Shown piece after piece: positions 48,128 to 57,730 of a stretch of DNA of 64,000 bases. This DNA is from an uncultured Burkholderiaceae bacterium. GTDB taxonomy: Bacteria; Pseudomonadota; Gammaproteobacteria; Burkholderiales; Burkholderiaceae_B. The number at the start of each line of letters is the position of its first letter. The stretch's first letter is position 1. The DNA is taken from positions 62,001 through 126,000 of the forward strand of contig CAKSZL010000003.1 of the NCBI GenBank assembly GCA_934525625.1. The letters run 5' to 3'. The notes below the pieces were generated by a model that saw only the letters and a program-made list of their open reading frames with translations, was not told the origin of the DNA and searched no databases. Both the position numbers and the translations under genes were made by a program.

Positions 48128-48361
48128 GTACGGCACGAGCGGGAACTGGGGCGCGGGCCCAGGTCGGGCGGTGCCGGCTACGCCGTCACTCCCCTCAGTC
48201 CGCAGCCGTTCTGGGGCGCGGGCGAAACTCGCGGGGTGGACAGTCCCCCGGACTGTCCACAAGCGTCCCGCTCAAACAGTCACCCGCTTGCACCCCCAGC
48301 TCGGCCACGGCCCTCGGCACCCTCCAATGGTCCCGCGCCCCAGTTCCCGCCCGCACCGTAC
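48128..48361. repeat. 234-bp element with 30-bp inverted ends and nested palindrome
   Basis: The ends 48128-48157 and 48332-48361 are inverted repeats matching in 27 of 30 positions; 19 of these are contiguous (GCGGGAACTGGGGCGCGGG). Inside, GTGGACAGTCC (48236-48246) and GGACTGTCCAC (48250-48260) form a perfect 11-bp hairpin, and CTGGGGCGCGGGCGAAACT at about 48210 is a partial third copy of the end. Long open frames here are by-products of high GC. It lies between the divergent-facing folC start and lpd end. Confidence 0.8.
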
Positions 48362-48429
48362 TTGCGGCGGCGGCTGTTGTAAGGCGGCCCGGCAAGCACG
48401 CCGCGACAAGCCCATAAGCCCATCACGGC

Positions 48430-48479
48430 GTTTCTTCGCCCCGCCCTCGCCGCCTTGCAACGGCGAGAGGCAAAGAAAC
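48430..48479 (-). terminator. probable hairpin terminator of the pdh operon
   Basis: GTTTCTT (48430-48436) pairs with AAGAAAC (48473-48479), and inside, CCTCGCCGCC faces GGCGAGAGG around CTTGCAAC, giving a long imperfect hairpin a few bases after the lpd stop. It lacks a clean T-run, so its strength is uncertain. Confidence 0.5.
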
Positions 48480-48482
48480 CGC

Positions 48483-50252
48483 TTACTTCTTACGCACCGG
48501 CGGCAAGTCGGTGCAAGTGCCTTCGGCGACTTCCGCCGCCATCCCCACGGACTCGCCCAGCGTCGGGTGCGGGTGGATGGTCTTGGCGATGTCCACCACG
48601 TCGGCGCCCATCTCGACCGCCAGCGCCACTTCGCTGATGAGATCGCCCGCGCCCGTGCCGACGATGCTGCCGCCCAGCATACGGTGGGTTTCGGCGTCGA
48701 ACAGCAGCTTGGTGAAGCCTTCGTCGCGGCCGTTGGCGATGGCGCGGCCGGAGGCGGCCCAGGGGAACACCCCCTTCTGCACGGCGATGCCTTGCTTCTT
48801 GGCGTCGTCTTCCGTCAGGCCCACCCACGCGACTTCGGGGTCTGTGTAGGCCACCGAAGGAATCACGCGGGCGTCGAAGAAGGCTTTTTCGCCGGCGATG
48901 ACTTCGGCCGCCACGTGCGCCTCGTGCACCGCCTTGTGCGCCAGCATGGGCTGGCCCACGATGTCGCCGATGGCGTGGATGTGCGGCACGTTGGTGCGCA
49001 ACTGGCGGTCGACGGCGATGAAGCCGCGTTCGTCCACCTTCACGCCGGCGGCTTCGGCGTTTATCTTCTTGCCGTTGGGCGAGCGGCCCACCGCTTGCAG
49101 CACCAGGTCGTAGCGCTGCGGCTCGGCGGGCGCGTTCTTGCCTTCGAACTTGACCCAGATGCCGTCTTCCTTGGCTTCGGCCGAGACCGTGCGGGTTTCC
49201 AGCATGATGTGGTCGAAGCGATGTTTGTTGCGCTTTTCCCAGACCTTGACGAGGTCGCGGTCGGCGCCTTGCATCAGGCCGGTCTGCATTTCGACGACGT
49301 CCAGGCGCGCGCCCAGGGCGGAGTACACCGTGCCCATTTCCAGGCCGATGATGCCGCCGCCGACGATCAGCATTTTCTTGGGAATGGAGCGCAGCTCCAG
49401 CGCGCCGGTGGAATCGACCACGCGCGGGTCGTCGGGCAGGAACGGCAGCTTGACCGACTGGCTGCCGGCCGCGATGATGGCCGACTTGAATTTCAGCGTC
49501 TGGCTCTTGCCGTCGGCGCCTTCGACCGTCAGGTGATGCGGGTCGGCGAAGCGGCCCACGCCTTGCACCACGGTGACTTTACGCGCCTTGGCCATGCCGG
49601 CCAGGCCGCCCGTCAGCTTGGCGATGACGCCTTCCTTGTGCTTGCGCAGGGCGTCGAGGTCGATGGTGGGCGCGGCGAACTTGATGCCGTGGTCGCCCAT
49701 GGTTTGCGCCTCTTCGAGCACCGCCGCGCTATGCAGCAAGGCCTTGGAGGGAATGCAGCCCACGTTCAGGCAGACTCCGCCCAGCGTGCCGTAGCGTTCG
49801 ACCAGGGCGACCTTCATGCCCAGGTCGGCGGCGCGGAAAGCGGCGGAATAACCGCCGGGGCCGGCGCCCAGCACCAGTACGTCGTATTCGCCGTCGGCGC
49901 TGCCGCTGAAGCTGGCCGGCGCGGGCGCCGGAGCCGCAGAAGCAGCAGCCGGTGCGACGGCTTTATCTTGCGCCGGTGCCTGGGCAGGCGCGGCGGGCGC
50001 TTCCGACGCCGCTTGCGCGGCCTCTATGCTGACCACGGGCGTGCCCTCGGACACCTTGTCGCCCACCTTGACCAGCACCTTCTTGACCACGCCGCCCGCG
50101 CTGGCGGGAATTTCCATCGAGGCCTTGTCCGACTCGACGGTGATCAGGCTTTGTTCGGGCTTGATCACGTCGCCTTCGGCGACCAGCACCTCGATGACTT
50201 CGACCGCATCGAAATCGCCGATATCGGGGACCTTCAGTTCCGTCATGCTCAT
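48483..50252 (-). CDS. lpd: dihydrolipoyl dehydrogenase (E3) with N-terminal lipoyl domain
   Basis: E3 reoxidises dihydrolipoyl groups of the pyruvate dehydrogenase complex with FAD and NAD. The 589-residue protein is about 115 residues longer than plain E3 because residues 1-80 form a lipoyl domain (lipoyl Lys in VESDKASMEIPAS), joined by an Ala/Pro linker. Then follow the FAD motif VLGAGPGGYSAAF, the redox disulfide GGVCLNVGCIPSKALLH, the NAD motif and the C-terminal His-Glu pair (HPHPTLGE). GGAGG precedes the start at 50252. It is the third gene of aceE-aceF-lpd. Confidence 0.96.
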   Translation of the reverse strand: MSMTELKVPDIGDFDAVEVIEVLVAEGDVIKPEQSLITVESDKASMEIPASAGGVVKKVLVKVGDKVSEGTPVVSIEAAQAASEAPAAPAQAPAQDKAVAPAAASAAPAPAPASFSGSADGEYDVLVLGAGPGGYSAAFRAADLGMKVALVERYGTLGGVCLNVGCIPSKALLHSAAVLEEAQTMGDHGIKFAAPTIDLDALRKHKEGVIAKLTGGLAGMAKARKVTVVQGVGRFADPHHLTVEGADGKSQTLKFKSAIIAAGSQSVKLPFLPDDPRVVDSTGALELRSIPKKMLIVGGGIIGLEMGTVYSALGARLDVVEMQTGLMQGADRDLVKVWEKRNKHRFDHIMLETRTVSAEAKEDGIWVKFEGKNAPAEPQRYDLVLQAVGRSPNGKKINAEAAGVKVDERGFIAVDRQLRTNVPHIHAIGDIVGQPMLAHKAVHEAHVAAEVIAGEKAFFDARVIPSVAYTDPEVAWVGLTEDDAKKQGIAVQKGVFPWAASGRAIANGRDEGFTKLLFDAETHRMLGGSIVGTGAGDLISEVALAVEMGADVVDIAKTIHPHPTLGESVGMAAEVAEGTCTDLPPVRKK

Positions 50253-50261
50253 ATCGGCCTC

Positions 50262-51914
50262 CTACAGTGCGATGCGGCGGAAATCGGCCAGCAGCGCGGC
50301 CAGATAGGCGTTGAAGCGGGCCGCGGCCGCGCCGTCGATGACGCGGTGGTCATACGACAGCGACATGGGCAGCATCAGGCGCGGCTGGAAGGCCTTGCCG
50401 TCCCATACGGGCATGTGCGCCGAGCGCGACACGCCCAGGATGGCGACTTCGGGCGCGTTGATGATGGGCGTGAACGAGGTGCCTCCGATACCGCCCAGCG
50501 ACGAGATCGAGAAGCAGCCGCCCTGCATCTGCGAGGGCGAGAGCTTGCCGTCGCGCGCCAGGCCGGCCAGTTCGGAGGTTTCCTTGGCCAGCTCCATCAC
50601 GCCCTTGCGGTCGGCGTCGCGGATGACCGGCACCACCAGCCCGTTGGGCGTGTCGGCCGCGAAACCGATGTGATAATACTGCTTGAGCACCAGGTTGTCG
50701 CCGTCCAGCGAGGCGTTGAACTCGGGGAACTTCTTGAGCGCGGCGACGACCGCCTTGATCAGGAAGGCCAGCATCGTCACCTTGGCGCCGGATTTCTGGT
50801 TCTCTTTGTTGAGCGTCTGGCGCAAGGCTTCGAGCTCGGTGATGTCGGCTTGCTCGTTGTTGGTGACGTGCGGGATCATCACCCAGTTGCGATGCAGGTT
50901 GGCGCCCGAGATCTTCTTGATGCGCGACAGGGGCTTGCTTTCGATGGGGCCGAACTTGGTGAAGTCGACCTTGGGCCAGTCGAGCACCGACAGGCCGCCG
51001 CCCGCCGCCGGCGCGCCGCCGCCCGCCATGACTTGCTTGACGAAGCCGCGCACGTCGTCGGCCGTGATGCGGCCTTTGTCGCCGCTGCCCTGCACGCGGT
51101 TCAGGTCTACGCCCAGCTCGCGCGCGAACTTGCGCACCGAGGGCGAGGCATGCGGCAGCTTGCGCAGCGGCGTGCCATCGGGATAAAGATCTTGCGTGGG
51201 CGAAGCGGGCTGGCTGGCCGCCGGCTGCGCCGCAGCGGGAGCCGCCTTGGACGAAGACGCGGGCGCGGCGGCCGGCTGGGCCTTGGGCGCTTCGCTGGCG
51301 GCCGCCGGAGCGGCCGGAGCCGCCGCGCCGCCCGAAGGCGTCAGCTGGAGAATGTCGGAGCCCTTGCTGACCTTGTCGCCTACCTTGACGTTCAAGGAAG
51401 TGATGACGCCCGCCGCCGAGGACGGAATCTCCATCGAGGCCTTGTCCGACTCGACCGTGATCAGGCTTTGCTCGGCCTTGACCGTATCGCCGACGGCGAC
51501 CAGCACTTCGATGACTTCGACTTCGGCGAAGTCGCCGATGTCGGGTACGGTGACGGTGACCGGGCCGGACGACGCGGACGCGGCGGGCTGCGCCGCTTGC
51601 GCGGCGGGAGCCTCGGCAGCCGGCGCCTGGGCCGGAGCCGCTTGCGCCGCGGGCGCTTCGGACGCGCCTTCCGCCTGGGCTTCGAGTTCGAGGACGACCG
51701 AGCCTTCGCTGACTTTGTCGCCCACCTTGACCTTGATGGACTTGACCTTGCCGGCGGCCGAGGACGGGATTTCCATCGAGGCCTTGTCCGACTCGACGGT
51801 GATCAGGCTTTGCTCGGCCTTGATCACGTCGCCTTCGGCGACCAGCACCTCGATGACTTCCACCGCGTCGAAGTCGCCGATGTCGGGCACTTTGATTTCC
51901 ATGGTATTGCTCAT
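50262..51914 (-). CDS. aceF: dihydrolipoamide acetyltransferase (E2) of pyruvate dehydrogenase
   Basis: E2 forms the core and transfers acetyl groups from lipoyl arms to CoA. The 550-residue protein has two lipoyl domains (about 4-80 and 125-200, each with VESDKASMEIPSS), Ala/Pro linkers, a peripheral-subunit-binding domain (ASPSVRKFARELGVDLNRVQ) and the catalytic domain ending with SLSYDHRVIDGAAAARF, where His and Asp act. The start at 51914 is preceded by AGGAG. E. coli has three lipoyl domains on E2; here there are two plus one on E3. Confidence 0.97.
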   Translation of the reverse strand: MSNTMEIKVPDIGDFDAVEVIEVLVAEGDVIKAEQSLITVESDKASMEIPSSAAGKVKSIKVKVGDKVSEGSVVLELEAQAEGASEAPAAQAAPAQAPAAEAPAAQAAQPAASASSGPVTVTVPDIGDFAEVEVIEVLVAVGDTVKAEQSLITVESDKASMEIPSSAAGVITSLNVKVGDKVSKGSDILQLTPSGGAAAPAAPAAASEAPKAQPAAAPASSSKAAPAAAQPAASQPASPTQDLYPDGTPLRKLPHASPSVRKFARELGVDLNRVQGSGDKGRITADDVRGFVKQVMAGGGAPAAGGGLSVLDWPKVDFTKFGPIESKPLSRIKKISGANLHRNWVMIPHVTNNEQADITELEALRQTLNKENQKSGAKVTMLAFLIKAVVAALKKFPEFNASLDGDNLVLKQYYHIGFAADTPNGLVVPVIRDADRKGVMELAKETSELAGLARDGKLSPSQMQGGCFSISSLGGIGGTSFTPIINAPEVAILGVSRSAHMPVWDGKAFQPRLMLPMSLSYDHRVIDGAAAARFNAYLAALLADFRRIAL

Positions 51915-51928
51915 ATCGGGGCTCCTGC

Positions 51929-54640
51929 TCAAGCGTGCTGCGGGTTGGTCTTGTTGGCGTCGATGCCGTACTTGGCAATGGCTTCGGCAACCTTCTCGAC
52001 CGGCACCTGGCCTTCATCGGCCAGCGCCCGCAAAGCAGCCAGCACGACGAAGTGGCGATCGACCTCGAAGTGTTCGCGCAGGCGGTAGCGGAAGTCGGAG
52101 CGGCCGAAGCCGTCGGTGCCCAGCACGGCCAGGCGGCGGCCTGCGGGCACGAAGGGACGGATCTGGTCGCCCATCAGCTTGATGTAGTCGGTGGAGACCA
52201 CGATGGGGCCGGCGGTTTGCGCCAGTTGCTGCGTAACGTACGGCACCGGCGGCTGCTTGTCTTCGGGGTGCAGCAGGCGATGGCGTTCGCAATCCATGCC
52301 GTCGCGGCGCAGTTCGCTGAAGCTGGTGACGCTCCAGAGGTCGGAGCTGACGCCCCAGTCTTGTTCGAGCAGGTCTTGCGCGGCCATGACTTCGCGCAGA
52401 ATGGTGCCCGAGCCCATGAGCTGCACGCGCAGCTTGTCTTTGGGCTTGCCGTTGCTGCGCAGCTTGTACATGCCGCGAATGATGCCCTCTTCGTCGCCGG
52501 TGTTCAGGCCGGGCTGGGCATAGTTCTCGTTCATGACGGTGATGTAGTAGAAGACGTCTTCCTGGTCTTCCACCATGCGCTTCATGCCGTTCTGGATGAT
52601 GACCGCCAATTCGTGCGCGAACGTGGGGTCGTAGGACACGCAGTTGGGAATCAGCGAAGACATGATGTGGCTGTGGCCGTCTTCGTGCTGCAGGCCTTCG
52701 CCGTTGAGCGTGGTGCGCCCCGCCGTGCCGCCCAGCAGGAAGCCGCGCGCGCGCATGTCGCCCGCCGCCCAGGCTAGGTCGCCGATGCGCTGGAAGCCGA
52801 ACATCGAGTAGTAGATGTAGAACGGCACCATGATGCGGTTGTTCGTCGAGTACGACGTGGCCGCCGAGATCCACGAGCTGAAAGCGCCGGCTTCGTTGAT
52901 GCCTTCTTGCAGCAACTGGCCGTCGGACGACTCGCGATAGTACATGACCTGGTCTTTGTCGACCGGCACGTATTTCTGGCCTTCGGGCGCATAGATGCCG
53001 ATCTGGCGGAACAGGCCTTCCATGCCGAAGGTGCGCGATTCGTCGGCCAGGATCGGTACGACGCGCGGCCCGATCTGCTTGTCGCGCAGGATCTGGTTCA
53101 GGATGCGCACGAAAGCCTGGGTCGTGGAGATTTCACGGCCTTCGGCGGTGGGTTCGAGCACGGCCTTGAAGACGTCGAGCTCGGGCGCCTTGAACTGCTC
53201 GTCGGCCTTCATGCGGCGCTTGGGCAGATAGCCGCCCAGGGCCTTGCGGCGCTCGTGCATGTACTGCATTTCGGGCGCGTCGTCGGCCGGCTTGTAGTAC
53301 GGCAGTTTTTCGAGCTGCTCGTCGGAAACGGGAATGTTGAAGCGGTTGCGGAATTCGCGGATGGCTTCGATGTCCAGTTTCTTCTGCTGGTGGGTGGGGT
53401 TCTTGGCCTGGCCGACGTGGCCCATGCCGTAGCCCTTGATGGTCTTGGCCAGGATGACGGTGGGCTGGCCCTTGTGCTTGGTGGCCGCGTCGAAGGCGGC
53501 GTATACCTTGTGCGGGTCGTGACCGCCGCGGTTCAGGCGCCAGACGTCGTCGTCGCTGAGGCGGCTGACCATCTCAAGCAGCTTGGGATGCTTGCCGAAG
53601 AAATTCTTGCGCACGAAAGCGCCGTCGTTGGCCTTGTAGGCCTGGTATTCGCCGTCGACGGTTTCTTCCATCACGCGGCGCAGTATGCCTTCCTTGTCGT
53701 GCGCCAGGAGGGGGTCCCAGTAGCCGCCCCAGATAAGCTTGAGGACGTTCCAACCGCTGCCGCGGAATTCGCCTTCGAGCTCCTGGATGATCTTGCCGTT
53801 GCCGCGCACCGGGCCGTCCAGACGCTGCAGGTTGCAGTTGATGACGAAAATGAGGTTGTCCAGGTTCTCGCGGGCGGCCATGCTGAGCGCGCCCAAGGAT
53901 TCGGGTTCGTCCATTTCGCCGTCGCCGCAAAACACCCAGACTTTGCGCTTGCTGGTGTCGGCGATGCCGCGCGCGTGCAGGTACTTCAGGAAACGCGCCT
54001 GGTAGATGGCCATGATGGGCCCCAGGCCCATGGATACCGTGGGGAACTGCCAGAATTCGGGCATCAGCTTGGGATGCGGATACGACGACAAGCCGTTGCC
54101 GCCGACTTCCTGGCGGAAGTTGTCGAGCTGCTCTTCGGTAAGGCGGCCTTCGAGGAAGGCGCGCGCATACATGCCGGGCGAGGTATGGCCCTGGAAGTAC
54201 ACCAGGTCGCCGCCGTGCTCGCCGTCGTCGGCGTGCCAGAAGTGGTTCTGGCCGGTTTCTATCATGGTGGCCAGCGAAGCGAACGACGCGATGTGGCCGC
54301 CCAGGTCGCCGCCGTCCGGCGGGTTGTGGCTGTTGGCCTTGACCACCATGGCCATGGCGTTCCAGCGCGTGTACGAGCGGATGCGGGCTTCGAGCTCCTG
54401 GTTGCCGGGGCTGGGGGCTTCGAGGCCGGGGGGAATCGTATTGACGTAGCCGGTGTAAGGCGTGAACGGCACGTTCGCGCCGGAACGGCGTGCGAGGTCG
54501 ATGAGACGCTCAAGCAGAAAGTGCGCGCGGTCGGGACCTTCCCGGTCGAGTACGGCTTCCAGGGCGTCGAGCCATTCCTGGGCTTCGACGTCCGTTTCGG
54601 TGATGCGCGTCAGCGCGTTGGCCTGATCCATAGAGGACAT
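51929..54640 (-). CDS. aceE: pyruvate dehydrogenase E1 component, homodimeric type
   Basis: E1 decarboxylates pyruvate on ThDP and acetylates the lipoyl domain. The 903-residue protein is the large homodimeric form. The ThDP motif is WVFCGDGEMDEPESLGALS with the following NLIFVINCNLQRLDGPV; HPKLMPEFWQFPTVSMGLGP lies near the active site. GGAGACGCTT precedes the ATG at 54640. A good promoter lies at 54769-54797. Confidence 0.98.
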   Translation of the reverse strand: MSSMDQANALTRITETDVEAQEWLDALEAVLDREGPDRAHFLLERLIDLARRSGANVPFTPYTGYVNTIPPGLEAPSPGNQELEARIRSYTRWNAMAMVVKANSHNPPDGGDLGGHIASFASLATMIETGQNHFWHADDGEHGGDLVYFQGHTSPGMYARAFLEGRLTEEQLDNFRQEVGGNGLSSYPHPKLMPEFWQFPTVSMGLGPIMAIYQARFLKYLHARGIADTSKRKVWVFCGDGEMDEPESLGALSMAARENLDNLIFVINCNLQRLDGPVRGNGKIIQELEGEFRGSGWNVLKLIWGGYWDPLLAHDKEGILRRVMEETVDGEYQAYKANDGAFVRKNFFGKHPKLLEMVSRLSDDDVWRLNRGGHDPHKVYAAFDAATKHKGQPTVILAKTIKGYGMGHVGQAKNPTHQQKKLDIEAIREFRNRFNIPVSDEQLEKLPYYKPADDAPEMQYMHERRKALGGYLPKRRMKADEQFKAPELDVFKAVLEPTAEGREISTTQAFVRILNQILRDKQIGPRVVPILADESRTFGMEGLFRQIGIYAPEGQKYVPVDKDQVMYYRESSDGQLLQEGINEAGAFSSWISAATSYSTNNRIMVPFYIYYSMFGFQRIGDLAWAAGDMRARGFLLGGTAGRTTLNGEGLQHEDGHSHIMSSLIPNCVSYDPTFAHELAVIIQNGMKRMVEDQEDVFYYITVMNENYAQPGLNTGDEEGIIRGMYKLRSNGKPKDKLRVQLMGSGTILREVMAAQDLLEQDWGVSSDLWSVTSFSELRRDGMDCERHRLLHPEDKQPPVPYVTQQLAQTAGPIVVSTDYIKLMGDQIRPFVPAGRRLAVLGTDGFGRSDFRYRLREHFEVDRHFVVLAALRALADEGQVPVEKVAEAIAKYGIDANKTNPQHA

Positions 54641-54768
54641 AAGCGTCTCCTGTAGGGGTTGATTTGGGTCAGCTATCCGCAGCCGGGTTGGCTACGGACC
54701 TTTGATCTTGGATTTCATGCGTGAGGCCAGGACACGCGGCTTTCGGCGCCCCATACTCGCACGCAGCC

Positions 54769-54797
54769 ATTCTAGAAAAGAGACTGGCGTTGGGCAA
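54769..54797 (-). promoter_or_regulatory. probable sigma-70 promoter of aceE-aceF-lpd
   Basis: On the minus strand TTGCCC (54797-54792) and TAGAAT (54774-54769) are separated by 17 bases. Transcription would start near 54762, leaving a leader of about 120 bases. Just upstream, TTTCAC (54804-54809) and GTGAAA (54833-54838) form a short dyad that could bind a regulator. Confidence 0.6.
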
Positions 54798-55017
54798 GGA
54801 AAATTTCACTTTGTGGTGATTAATTTTATAATGTGAAAATATTTGCATGAAAATCGTCGTATGCTGCGCCGCACAAGGGTTTCCGGGTTTTTATATTTTC
54901 GTTTTGCGGCATATTGACAGAGTACCCAAAGCTGCGGGAACGAGCTTGCGCCGTACGCTAGAATGACAAAGCGCCGCATGCCGCGATATCCGCAAAAATC
55001 TTTTACAGGAAGTCACT
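54798..55017. promoter_or_regulatory. divergent spacer between aceE and the parvulin gene
   Basis: The spacer is AT-rich near 54800-54850. On the plus strand TTGACA occurs at 54914-54919 and TAGAAT at 54959-54964, too far apart to form one promoter, so the ppiC promoter is not firmly located. AGGAAG at about 55008 is the ribosome-binding site of ppiC. Confidence 0.4.
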
Positions 55018-55299
55018 ATGCCACAAGCCACCGCTCGCCACATCCTGGTATCCACCGAGGACCAATGCAATCAGCTTAAAGCCGCCATCGAAGGCGGAGC
55101 CGACTTCGGCGCCGTCGCGCGCGAACATTCCAGCTGCCCGTCCAAGCACGACGGCGGCAATCTGGGCTCGTTCGGCCGCGGCCAGATGGTGCCCGAGTTC
55201 GACGCGGTCGTCTTCAGCGCGCCCGTCGGCGTCGTCCAAGGCCCCGTCAAGACCCAGTTCGGCTACCACCTGGTCGAAGTCACCAGCCGCCAGGACTGA
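55018..55299 (+). CDS. ppiC: small parvulin-type peptidyl-prolyl isomerase
   Basis: The 93-residue protein is a bare parvulin domain, like E. coli PpiC (Par10), that catalyses cis-trans isomerisation of prolyl bonds. It has ARHILVSTEDQCNQLKAAIE, HSSCPSKHDGGNLGSFGRGQ and TQFGYHLVEVTSRQD, covering the conserved His, Cys/Asp and Phe positions. No signal peptide is present, so it is cytosolic. It is 50 bp upstream of the histidine kinase gene. Confidence 0.94.
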   Translation: MPQATARHILVSTEDQCNQLKAAIEGGADFGAVAREHSSCPSKHDGGNLGSFGRGQMVPEFDAVVFSAPVGVVQGPVKTQFGYHLVEVTSRQD

Positions 55300-55349
55300 T
55301 AAGGCCTGTAACGCTAGGTAAAATACAGGCTGCACCGATGTAAGGCACC

Positions 55350-57107
55350 ATGGCCAGCCCTCCCAAGAAATCCCTCATCCCGACTACGTTCTACGAACAA
55401 GCCAAGATGCCGCGCCGCAGCGGCTATTGGGTCACGCCCGTCGTCGTTCTGGCGCTGTTTCTTTGCGTCATGGGCGTGTTCATCTGGATGCAGCGCCTGC
55501 AAAGCGACAGCGTGATGTTCGTCACCATAGACCAGGAGGCCAGGCTGCAGCGTCTGAACCTGCTGGTCATCGCGCTGTCGTCGCTGATCGTGATTTCGCT
55601 GCTGGTGCTATGGCGCTATACCCGCTACCGCACGCGCGCCGAGGCTGCGCTGATCGCCGAAACCGGCTTTCGCCGCGCGATGGAAAACTCCATCACCACC
55701 GGCATGCGCGTGTTCGACATGCAGGGCCGCATCGCCTACGTGAACCCGGCTTTCTGCCGCATGATAGGCTGGAACGAAGCCGATCTCATCGGTCGCACCA
55801 AGCCCTTCCCCTATTGGCTGCCGGGCCGCCACGCCCAGCACGAGGAAACGCTGGACCTGCTGCTGTCCGGGCGCACGCCCAGCAGCGGTCTCGAAGTCGA
55901 AGCCCAGCGCCGCGACGGCTCGCGCTTCACCGCGCGCATGTACGTCTCGCCGCTGCGCGCGCCCAACGGCGACCAGATCGGCTGGATGACCTCCATGACC
56001 GACATCACCGAACCCAAGCGCATACGCGAAGCCCTTACCGCCGCGCACGAGCGCTTCATGACGGTGCTGGAAGGCCTGGACGACGCCATCTCGGTCGTGG
56101 CCGACACCCCCGAAGGCCTGGAGTTGCTGTTCGCCAACCGCACCTACCGGCGCTTTTTCGGCGCGCAGTCCAACGGCCACGAAGAACTGTTGGGCGGCCG
56201 CCTGGGCCGCTTCACCGACGAAACCGTCGAGGTGTTCTCCAAGTCGGCCCAGCGCTGGTTCGAAGTCCATCACCGCATGCTGGCCTGGACGGACGGCCGG
56301 CGCGTGCGCCTGCAGGTGGCGCGCGACATCACCGAACGCCGCGAGCACGAAGAAGCCTCGCGCGTGCAGCAGGAAAAAATCCAGCTCACCAGCCGCCTGA
56401 CCACCATGGGCGAAATGGCCTCGTCGCTGGCGCACGAGCTCAACCAGCCTCTCACGGCCATCGCCAACTACAACATGGCCGCCGCCGCGCTCATCAAATC
56501 CGGCAACGCGCAGCCCGAAGTGCTGCTCGAAGCGCTCGAAAAAGGCGCGCGCCAGGCCGAGCGCGCCGGCAAGATCATCAGCCGCATCCGCGAATTCGTC
56601 AAACGCAGCGAGCCGCGCCGCCAGCAGGTGTCGCTGACGCAAATCATGGACAACGCCATCGCCTTCGCCGACATCGATGCGCGCAAGCGCCAGATAGACA
56701 TACAGGCGGCCATGCCCGAACCCGTGCCGCAAGTCATGGCCGACCCCATACTCATCGAACAGGTGCTGCTCAACCTGCTCAAGAACGGCATCGAGGCCAT
56801 GGAGAAAAGCGAATACCGCATCCTGCACGTCGAGGCCACCGAGCAAGACAACCAGATACAGATCGCCGTCATCGACCGGGGCCACGGCCTGCACAACCCC
56901 GAGCGCCTGTTCGAGCCCTTCTACAGCACCAAGTCCGAAGGCCTGGGCATGGGCCTGAACATCTGCCGAACCATCATCGAATCCCATCACGGCCGCCTGT
57001 GGGCGACCGCCAATCCGGAAGGCGGCACCATCTTCCGGTTCACCTTACCCCGGGTGTCCAGTCCAGCGCCGGATCCCTCCGAGAACACTCAGGAGTTACA
57101 CGCATGA
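55350..57107 (+). CDS. membrane PAS-domain sensor histidine kinase
   Basis: The 585-residue kinase has two membrane segments at about 28-48 and 70-89 with only some 20 residues between them, so an outside sensor domain is practically absent. Two PAS domains follow (about 105-225 and 232-335), then the H box with His362 in MASSLAHELNQPLTAIANY, N box VLLNLLKNGIEAM, and the ATP lid with DRGHGL and KSEGLGMGLNICRT. This layout resembles FixL/DctS-like kinases. Sensing probably takes place in the cytoplasm or membrane. It overlaps the response regulator gene by four bases (ATGA). Confidence 0.92.
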   Translation: MASPPKKSLIPTTFYEQAKMPRRSGYWVTPVVVLALFLCVMGVFIWMQRLQSDSVMFVTIDQEARLQRLNLLVIALSSLIVISLLVLWRYTRYRTRAEAALIAETGFRRAMENSITTGMRVFDMQGRIAYVNPAFCRMIGWNEADLIGRTKPFPYWLPGRHAQHEETLDLLLSGRTPSSGLEVEAQRRDGSRFTARMYVSPLRAPNGDQIGWMTSMTDITEPKRIREALTAAHERFMTVLEGLDDAISVVADTPEGLELLFANRTYRRFFGAQSNGHEELLGGRLGRFTDETVEVFSKSAQRWFEVHHRMLAWTDGRRVRLQVARDITERREHEEASRVQQEKIQLTSRLTTMGEMASSLAHELNQPLTAIANYNMAAAALIKSGNAQPEVLLEALEKGARQAERAGKIISRIREFVKRSEPRRQQVSLTQIMDNAIAFADIDARKRQIDIQAAMPEPVPQVMADPILIEQVLLNLLKNGIEAMEKSEYRILHVEATEQDNQIQIAVIDRGHGLHNPERLFEPFYSTKSEGLGMGLNICRTIIESHHGRLWATANPEGGTIFRFTLPRVSSPAPDPSENTQELHA

Positions 57108-57730
57108 CCACTCCCCCCCCTTCCCACACCGTCTACATCGTGGACGACGACGAAGCCGTCCGCGACTCCCTGCGCTGGCTGCTGGAAGCCAACGGCTATC
57201 GCGTCAAGAGTTTCAGCAGCGCCGAAGACTTTCTCGGCGCCTACGACTCCGACGAAATCGCGGTGCTCATCGTCGACGTGCGCATGCCCGGCATGAGCGG
57301 TCTCGAACTCCAGGAGGAACTGCTGGCGCGCCAGGCGCCGCTGCCCATCGTGTTCATCACCGGTCACGGCGACGTGCCCATGGCGGTGTCCACCATCAAG
57401 AAAGGCGCGGTCGACTTCCTGGAAAAACCGTTCAACGAGACTGACCTGCGCGGCATCGTCGCGCGCATGCTGCAGCAGGCCGCCGAAAAAACCGCCCAGT
57501 TGCAGGCCCAGCGCGACCAGATGGCCGTGCTCAACCGCCTTACCTCGCGCGAACAGCAGGTGCTGGAACGCATCGTGGCGGGCCGGCTCAACAAACAGAT
57601 CGCGGGCGACCTCAACATCAGCATCAAGACGGTCGAGGCGCATCGCGCCAACATCATGGAAAAGCTCGAAGTCACCACCGTGGCCGACCTCATGAAGATC
57701 GCCCTGAACCAGCCCCAAGGAAGCAAATGA
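57104..57730 (+). CDS. FixJ-family response regulator (NarL/LuxR HTH)
   Basis: The 208-residue regulator has a receiver domain (about 8-122) with [11 protein letters not shown], phosphoacceptor Asp58 in [12 protein letters not shown], Thr in VFITGHGD and Lys in FLEKPF. A C-terminal LuxR-type helix-turn-helix follows (about 140-200: [33 protein letters not shown]). It is the partner of the overlapping kinase gene. Its start is coupled to the kinase stop and its stop to the folD start by ATGA overlaps. The regulon is unknown. Confidence 0.93.
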   Translation: MTTPPPSHTVYIVDDDEAVRDSLRWLLEANGYRVKSFSSAEDFLGAYDSDEIAVLIVDVRMPGMSGLELQEELLARQAPLPIVFITGHGDVPMAVSTIKKGAVDFLEKPFNETDLRGIVARMLQQAAEKTAQLQAQRDQMAVLNRLTSREQQVLERIVAGRLNKQIAGDLNISIKTVEAHRANIMEKLEVTTVADLMKIALNQPQGSK

